This document shows, one piece after another, positions 23,427 to 27,973 of a stretch of 27,973 nt of DNA. The notes beneath the pieces are model-generated. The model was given only the letters and a program-made list of their open reading frames with translations, ran no database searches and was not told where the DNA came from. Origin of the DNA: Porphyromonadaceae bacterium (GTDB lineage: Bacteria > Bacteroidota > Bacteroidia > Bacteroidales > Dysgonomonadaceae). The DNA lies in the NCBI GenBank assembly GCA_003517675.1, contig DPAC01000141.1:1-27973 (forward strand), read 5' to 3'. The first letter of the stretch is position 1. Each line of letters begins with the position of its first letter. Both the position numbers and the translations under genes were made by a program.

Positions 23427-25574
23427 CTATTGCTTGTCAGAATTATTGATAGGATCACGAGGGTCAGTTCCTTCCGGGTCTTTCTTTTTCTCATTATCTT
23501 CCCTTTTCGCATGATCCTTACCCTCTTCTTCAGTGGTGTCAATGAACACCGAATCATCAGCGCCGGGGGGACGGGAGGGGATCGGTTCATTGGCCACATC
23601 CTCAACCTTGCTGTCGAGGATCTCCTGTGAACGGGATACCCACTGACGTTTGCCGAAGATATGTTCCAGGTCGTCTGCATAGATGATTTCTCGCTCCAGT
23701 AAGATCTCTGCCAGCTTGTTGTGCCCTTCAGCGTGCTCGCTGAGGATCTGTTTGGCCCGCTCGTACTGCTGGGCGATCATTGCTTTCACCTCTGAATCAA
23801 TCAGCTTTGCAGTATCCTCACTGTAGGGTTTGGAAAAGGTGTACTCCTGGCCGGTGGAGTCATAATAGCTCAGGTTGGGCAGCTTTTCGCTCATCCCCAT
23901 GTAGGTGATCATTGCATAAGCCTGTTTGGTAACACGTTCCAGGTCGTTCATCGCCCCCGAGGAGATCTGCCCGATGAAGAGCTCTTCCGCGGCGCGTCCC
24001 CCCAGCAGGGCGCACATCTCGTCGAGCATCTGTTCCTTGGTGGTGATCTGCCGCTCTTCGGGCAGGTACCAGGCAGCGCCCAGCGCTTTGCCACGTGGTA
24101 CGATGGTCACCTTCACCAGTGGGTTGGCATGCTCCAGGAACCAGCTGAGCGTGGCGTGACCCGCCTCGTGAATCGCTATCGACCGCTTCTCGTGCTGCGT
24201 GATGATCTTGTTCTTCTTCTCCAGCCCCCCCACAATGCGGTCTACCGCATCCATGAAGTCGCTCTTCTGCACAAATTTCTTTTTGCGGCGGGCGGCGATC
24301 AGTGCTGCCTCGTTGCAGACGTTGGCAATGTCGGCACCGGAGAATCCGGGTGTCTGGCGTGCCAGAAAATCAATATCGATTGATTCATCGATCTTAATGG
24401 GTCGCAGGTGAACCTTGAAGATCTCCTTCCGGTCGTTCAGGTCGGGTAGCTCCACGTAGATCTGACGGTCAAAGCGGCCGGCGCGCATCAGCGCCTTGTC
24501 CAGCACATCGGCGCGGTTGGTGGCAGCCAGGATGATCACCCCGCTGTTGGAACCGAAGCCATCCATTTCGGTGAGCAGCTGGTTGAGCGTGTTTTCCCGC
24601 TCATCGTTCGAGCCGAAGCTGGCATTCTTCCCCCGGGCACGTCCCACAGCGTCTATCTCATCGATAAAGACGATGCAGGGTGCTTTCTCTTTCGCCTGGC
24701 GGAACAGATCACGTACCCGTGAAGCACCCACCCCTACGAACATCTCCACGAAATCAGATCCGGAGATGGAGAAGAATGGGACATTGGCTTCGCCTGCCAC
24801 AGCCTTGGCCAGGAGGGTCTTCCCTGTTCCCGGAGGGCCTACCAGCAGGGCTCCCTTGGGGATCTTACCCCCCAGGGTGGTGTAGTTGCCCGGATTCTTC
24901 AGAAATTCCACGATCTCCTGCACCTCCTCTTTCGCTTCGGAAAGACCGGCTACATCCCTGAATGTTACCTTCTGACTGGCATCCTTGTCAAAGAGCTGTG
25001 CCTTCGATTTGCCGACGCTGAAAACCCCGCCGCCGCCGGCACCGCCGGCGCCACCCTGCATCCGGCGCATCATCCATATCCAGAAGACAATCAACAGCAG
25101 GAATGGCAAAAAGGTGATGAGGATACCCCATATCTCGGATGTTGTGTCGAATCTGACTTCGATGTCGTAGTTCTGCTCTGTCTTCACCGCCTCGATAAAC
25201 TCAGCAATGGCATCGGCCGATGCCCCTTCCACCTGGATTACCGGTGTGCGCCCAGCCTTGGCTGCATCCTCACCGAAGATGTGAGGTACGGACTCTTCGC
25301 GCACCATCGCATCAGCGGTGCCCTTGTTGTTGTAAATCACAATGCTCTTCACCCGGTTGTCCCGAACATACTCTTGGAACTCTGACCAGGTCACCTCTTT
25401 CATCGAGCTGTCCTGTCCAAATAACCACATCCCCATGAGGATGGCCAGTGCAATGGCATAGATCCAATAAGGGTTGATTGGATTTTTGGGATTGGTTCCA
25501 CCCATATTGGGCCGCAAGGTAGGCTGCTTATCTTTCTTATTGTTTGAATTGTTTGAATTGTTTGAATTGTTCAT
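23427..25574 (-). CDS. ftsH: ATP-dependent zinc metalloprotease FtsH
   Basis: A 715-residue inner-membrane AAA+ protease that degrades misfolded and short-lived membrane and cytosolic proteins. Order of parts: Asn/Ser repeat head, first membrane helix (35-53), FtsH extracellular domain (about 55-147), second helix (148-168), Gly-rich linker, AAA+ domain with Walker A GPPGTGKT (246-253), Walker B VFIDEID (302-308) and second region of homology ATNRADVLD, then the protease with HEAGH (469-473). The last 60 residues are an acidic, Lys-rich tail. The start is uncertain. ATG 25574 gives an N-terminus like other Bacteroidetes FtsH; ATG 25622 adds 16 residues. The rsfS gene ends just upstream. cdsA, which I recall following ftsH in relatives, is replaced here by sod. 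Confidence 0.95.
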   Translation of the reverse strand: MNNSNNSNNSNNKKDKQPTLRPNMGGTNPKNPINPYWIYAIALAILMGMWLFGQDSSMKEVTWSEFQEYVRDNRVKSIVIYNNKGTADAMVREESVPHIFGEDAAKAGRTPVIQVEGASADAIAEFIEAVKTEQNYDIEVRFDTTSEIWGILITFLPFLLLIVFWIWMMRRMQGGAGGAGGGGVFSVGKSKAQLFDKDASQKVTFRDVAGLSEAKEEVQEIVEFLKNPGNYTTLGGKIPKGALLVGPPGTGKTLLAKAVAGEANVPFFSISGSDFVEMFVGVGASRVRDLFRQAKEKAPCIVFIDEIDAVGRARGKNASFGSNDERENTLNQLLTEMDGFGSNSGVIILAATNRADVLDKALMRAGRFDRQIYVELPDLNDRKEIFKVHLRPIKIDESIDIDFLARQTPGFSGADIANVCNEAALIAARRKKKFVQKSDFMDAVDRIVGGLEKKNKIITQHEKRSIAIHEAGHATLSWFLEHANPLVKVTIVPRGKALGAAWYLPEERQITTKEQMLDEMCALLGGRAAEELFIGQISSGAMNDLERVTKQAYAMITYMGMSEKLPNLSYYDSTGQEYTFSKPYSEDTAKLIDSEVKAMIAQQYERAKQILSEHAEGHNKLAEILLEREIIYADDLEHIFGKRQWVSRSQEILDSKVEDVANEPIPSRPPGADDSVFIDTTEEEGKDHAKREDNEKKKDPEGTDPRDPINNSDKQ
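25540..25566 (-). repeat. In-frame 9-bp tandem repeat at the start of ftsH
   Basis: Three perfect copies of a 9-bp unit (TTGTTTGAA on the plus strand), with a further partial copy, encode the Asn-Asn-Ser run at residues 2-12 of FtsH. Gain or loss of a unit would change the cytoplasmic N-terminus by three residues and keep the frame. Confidence 0.85.
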
Positions 25575-25678
25575 CTGTGAATTGTTCTTTAACCTATTGG
25601 TTGAATCCGTCAGTTCTGACATATCAATAGATATCGAATCTTTCGGGTGAATAGTAACAAATATGCGGAGATTAAGTT

Positions 25679-26038
25679 TCATGCGGGAGAGGGAATGCGT
25701 TCTGTCTTCGCATCGTCCCAAAGGTTGTCTATGTTATAAAATATACGCAGCTCTGGCAGGAAGATATGCACGATCACGTTGCCGTAATCGATGGCGATCC
25801 ACTCAGCCTGTTGTTGTCCGTGGATACGGATCGGCTTCTCGGTTGTCTTCTTGCGGACCATTTCTTCTACTGAGTCGGCCAACGCTGTGACCTGTGTAGG
25901 GGTGTTTCCCTCACAGATCACAAAATAATCGCAAATGGCACCGGCAATACCTTTCAGCCGGATGGAGCTGATGTTCTTGCCTTTTTTCTCCTGAATTCCT
26001 TCGATAATGCTTTCTACCAGTTCGTTTTTTTCTGTCAT
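25679..26038 (-). CDS. rsfS: Ribosomal silencing factor RsfS (Iojap family)
   Basis: A 119-residue protein that binds ribosomal protein uL14 and blocks joining of the 30S and 50S subunits when nutrients are short. Family features are visible: CDYFVICEGNTPTQVTALAD (36-55), the central GQQQAEWIAIDYGNVIVHIF (74-93), and a Trp near the C-terminus (NLWDDA). Length is normal. It precedes ftsH by about 100 nt, or 56 nt if the longer ftsH start is used, and the two are likely co-transcribed. Two promoter candidates of different type lie upstream. Confidence 0.93.
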   Translation of the reverse strand: MTEKNELVESIIEGIQEKKGKNISSIRLKGIAGAICDYFVICEGNTPTQVTALADSVEEMVRKKTTEKPIRIHGQQQAEWIAIDYGNVIVHIFLPELRIFYNIDNLWDDAKTERIPSPA

Positions 26039-26064
26039 TAGGAATGATAAGTCTGTAAATCATG

Positions 26065-26072
26065 CAAAGATA
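26065..26072 (-). promoter_or_regulatory. Promoter -7 box of rsfS-ftsH
   Basis: TATCTTTG on the minus strand matches TAnnTTTG. The predicted transcript starts near 26058, about 20 nt before the rsfS ATG. Confidence 0.6.
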
Positions 26073-26138
26073 AATCGTTTTTTTGTAAGGGTTGCATCCT
26101 GAGACAACCTTTCTTCATTCATCTTCTATTGTCTTGTT

Positions 26139-26154
26139 TGCAAAAACAGTGCCA
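26139..26154 (-). promoter_or_regulatory. Candidate sigma-54 (-24/-12) promoter upstream of rsfS-ftsH
   Basis: On the minus strand TGGCAC-TGTTT-TTGCA has the exact sigma-54 elements and spacing (GG at -24, GC at -12). It would start a transcript near 26128 running into rsfS with a leader of about 90 nt. Of the TGGCAC sites I checked by eye, this is the only one with a correctly spaced TTGC. A CCCTT-N8-AAGGG palindrome lies further upstream at 26186-26203. Confidence 0.5.
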
Positions 26155-26231
26155 TACTCTCTGCCCCCGTTCGCAACAAACCCATCCCTTACAGGAGAAA
26201 GGGCTGTGTGCTGTCAATCATCTCGCAGGAT

Positions 26232-27503
26232 TCAAAGGGTTTTCAGCTTCAGGTTACGCCAACGTACCTTGATCCCACCGCCATCATGAATCTGCAAGGC
26301 TATGCGCCCCTGTGCTGCACCGATCTTCTCGTCGGTCAGGTCTGCCATCTCCTCCCCGTTGAGAAAGGTTTTAACGTTGTCACCCTTCACCAGGATGCGC
26401 AGGCTGTTCCATTCGCCCTCTTTCAGGAACTGCTCTTTCTCATCGGGTATCTGTGCCAGCCAGCCGCGACCGTAGGATTCGTAGATACCACCGGTATCAT
26501 TCCCTTTGGGTGCTACTTCAACCTGCCAACCATTGATGGTGGCCACCGGTTCGATGAAAGAGCGGATGAAGACGCCGGAGTTGCCGTCAGCCTCTTGTTT
26601 GAATTCGAGGGTCAGGTCGAAATCATCATAGTAGGCGCGGGTGGCAAGGTAGCCATACTGCTTGTCAGGGCCGCTCTCACATACCAGCTCTCCATTTTCG
26701 ACATACCATTTTTCGGTTCCGTAGATCTCCCATCCGGTCAGATCACTGCCATTGAAAAGGCTTACCTCTTGCTTCTTGCGGGGCAGCTCCTTGATCTTGA
26801 TGTTGCGGAACCAGGCGGCTGAACCGTGATCCTGTAGAGAGATCACCCCCTTGCGGGCCAGGCCATATTCGGGTGCGTTCACCCACTTGCCACTTTCTTT
26901 TCTGGCAAACCAGTCATCACTCCAGGCTTCAAACGCTAAAACTTTCTCCCCATTGAGCCAGTGCTCCACCTGCCCATTGTCAAAGATGATTCTGGAGTTG
27001 TTCCACTCTCCTGCAGGCTTGATAACTGTTTTGCCGGGGTCGGTGGTGTGCATGGCGTAGTCGGCCGCTGTCTTCTGCCAATCCTCCAGTGGTTCGGGGA
27101 AGTTGAGCTCATCGATGAGCTGATATTCTGGACCGGTGACATAGGGTACGGCAAACTTGGGATTTTCCACCACATGGTAAAGCACACCACTGTTGCCGCC
27201 ATCTGCTATCTTCCAGTCCCAGACCAGTTCGAAGTTCTCGTAGATCTTGTCGGTCACAATGTAGCCCTGCGCATCTGATCCCTCCCCTTTCGCCTGGATC
27301 ATCCCCTCTTCGGCAAACCAGGGGGCTGTGAGCTTCTCGCCGTTGTAGTCGCGCCATCCGTTAAGGGTGCTCCCGTCGAACAGCAGTTGCCATCCTTCTC
27401 TAATCTCTTCCGGTGTGAGCATGTTGTCTCTTTTTTTACCACCGCTACAGGCGGTCAATACGGCAATTGTTCCAATTGCAAACAGTAGATTGAATTTTGA
27501 CAT
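26232..27503 (-). CDS. Lipoprotein with two DUF1080 (3-keto-disaccharide hydrolase) domains
   Basis: A 423-residue exported lipoprotein (lipobox LTAC, Cys19) made of two DUF1080 domains in tandem. The first spans about 36-240 (LLFDGSTLNGWRDY...GNSGVLYHV...PEYQLIDE...WNNSRI...HWLNGEKV). The second spans about 247-423 (SLFNGSDLTGWEIY...GNSGVFIRS...WNSLRILVKGD...FLNGEEM). DUF1080 has a concanavalin-like beta-sandwich fold, and some members hydrolyse 3-keto-glycosides. Each half repeats the same order of motifs, a likely internal duplication. No SusC/SusD or glycoside hydrolase gene is nearby, so a sugar role rests on family alone. The promoter box is on the minus strand at 27555-27562. Confidence 0.88.
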   Translation of the reverse strand: MSKFNLLFAIGTIAVLTACSGGKKRDNMLTPEEIREGWQLLFDGSTLNGWRDYNGEKLTAPWFAEEGMIQAKGEGSDAQGYIVTDKIYENFELVWDWKIADGGNSGVLYHVVENPKFAVPYVTGPEYQLIDELNFPEPLEDWQKTAADYAMHTTDPGKTVIKPAGEWNNSRIIFDNGQVEHWLNGEKVLAFEAWSDDWFARKESGKWVNAPEYGLARKGVISLQDHGSAAWFRNIKIKELPRKKQEVSLFNGSDLTGWEIYGTEKWYVENGELVCESGPDKQYGYLATRAYYDDFDLTLEFKQEADGNSGVFIRSFIEPVATINGWQVEVAPKGNDTGGIYESYGRGWLAQIPDEKEQFLKEGEWNSLRILVKGDNVKTFLNGEEMADLTDEKIGAAQGRIALQIHDGGGIKVRWRNLKLKTL

Positions 27504-27546
27504 TTTTTTATTTGTATGAATTGATAAATATGTTTTTTCGCTCTTC

Positions 27547-27562
27547 TATCTTTGCAAAGATA
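27547..27562. promoter_or_regulatory. Palindromic divergent -7 box between the DUF1080 gene and ribF
   Basis: TATCTTTGCAAAGATA is a perfect 16-bp palindrome in which each strand reads TATCTTTG, a full TAnnTTTG box. Minus-strand transcription would start near 27548 (45-nt leader to the DUF1080 gene). Plus-strand transcription would start near 27561 (about 177-nt leader to ribF). Neither side has a TTTG element 19 nt upstream. Confidence 0.55.
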
Positions 27563-27737
27563 TTGAATATTTGTATCTTCACCGGCTCAATCAGTCGTTT
27601 TTTTTCTACAGGAGCATAGATAATGGGAAGCGCTCCCGGGAAACATTCCGGGTGGTGGGTTAAAACCAAACATTGGGATAAGATGTTATTACCTGTCACA
27701 CGAATGTGAGGAGACTCCTGATAATATAGAGGTTATT

Positions 27738-27973
27738 TTGGAACATATTGATCTTACGAAGAACCAGGAGATAGCTGAAAAGCGATTTCTTGCCACGGTG
27801 GGTTTTTTTGATGGGGTGCATGCAGGACACCGTTATCTGATCCAACAGGTGAAGGCGGAGGCTGAGCGACAAGGCGTGCCTTCGGCGGTTATCACTTTCC
27901 CAGTCCATCCGCGCAAGGTACTGCAAACCGATTATCAGCCGGCCCTGCTATGTGGATATGAGGAGAAGTTGGC
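27738..27973 (+). CDS. ribF: Riboflavin kinase/FAD synthetase (partial, 3' end outside window)
   Basis: The first 78 codons of a bifunctional enzyme that phosphorylates riboflavin and adenylates FMN to FAD. The nucleotidyltransferase motif VGFFDGVHAGH (21-31, HxGH) and VITFPVHPRKVL are clear. The kinase domain is beyond the window. There is no ATG in the open part of this frame upstream of the conserved core (stop at 27621). The TTG at 27738 is the best start: an AGAGG tract ends 5 nt before it, and it gives the usual distance of about 20 residues to the GFFDG motif. A promoter box at 27547-27554 would leave a long leader. Confidence 0.88.
   Translation, partial: MEHIDLTKNQEIAEKRFLATVGFFDGVHAGHRYLIQQVKAEAERQGVPSAVITFPVHPRKVLQTDYQPALLCGYEEKL

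Noticed and set aside
27563..27737. FMN riboswitch ahead of ribF
   Set aside because: None of the conserved FMN-aptamer segments could be found in the leader.
1..27973. Mobile elements, CRISPR arrays, toxin-antitoxin or defence genes
   Set aside because: No transposase, integrase, phage or Cas motifs and no spaced repeat arrays were seen; gene content and composition are even.

Overview
This is a chromosomal housekeeping segment from a member of the Bacteroidetes, most likely order Bacteroidales and close to the Porphyromonadaceae/Dysgonomonadaceae. Three things point there. The gene families are typical of the phylum: a DUF4827 lipoprotein, a DUF4369 thioredoxin lipoprotein, tandem DUF1080 domains, an amidase with a SPOR-like tail, and a stand-alone sigma-54 activator. 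The promoters fit the Bacteroidetes sigma factor: at least ten TAnnTTTG -7 boxes lie just ahead of genes, two of them with a TTTG element exactly 19 nt upstream. Finally, Shine-Dalgarno sequences are mostly absent. GC is moderate and even. I see no insertion sequence, prophage, CRISPR array, toxin-antitoxin pair or defence system.

Layout. Positions 1-8039 are all on the minus strand. In transcription order they are rpe, comEC, nrnA, a DUF4827 lipoprotein, glmM, a PlsC-type acyltransferase and the sigma-54 activator, which runs off the left edge. Positions 8417-15546 are all on the plus strand: a TlpA-like lipoprotein, an N-acetylmuramoyl-L-alanine amidase, a MlaD/MCE protein, dnaA, a metallophosphoesterase lipoprotein and rnhB. 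tex (minus) converges on rnhB and diverges from radA (plus). tRNA-Cys(GCA) follows radA, with its own promoter and terminator. A small coiled-coil gene (minus) comes next, then the plus-strand adk-obg-pgeF cluster. Positions 22577-27503 are minus again: rsfS-ftsH, an exported superoxide dismutase, and a two-domain DUF1080 lipoprotein. The start of ribF (plus) runs off the right edge.

The cell-envelope genes (glmM for UDP-GlcNAc supply, the amidase, MlaD, PgeF, the acyltransferase, FtsH) cover peptidoglycan and membrane building and upkeep. dnaA, radA, rnhB, nrnA, tex, obg and rsfS cover replication, repair, RNA and ribosome functions. The left block and adk-obg-pgeF look like conserved Bacteroidales gene orders, as far as I recall.

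I do not see a novel multi-gene system. The points most worth a second look are regulatory. There is a perfect sigma-54-type -24/-12 promoter upstream of rsfS-ftsH, in a window that also carries a stand-alone sigma-54 activator. A 21-bp perfect hairpin lies between glmM and the acyltransferase gene. A palindrome carries -7 boxes on both strands between the DUF1080 gene and ribF. Twice a terminator U-tract doubles as the -33 element of the next promoter. Two protein points are a superoxide dismutase with a signal peptide and a DnaA with an altered DNA-contact signature.
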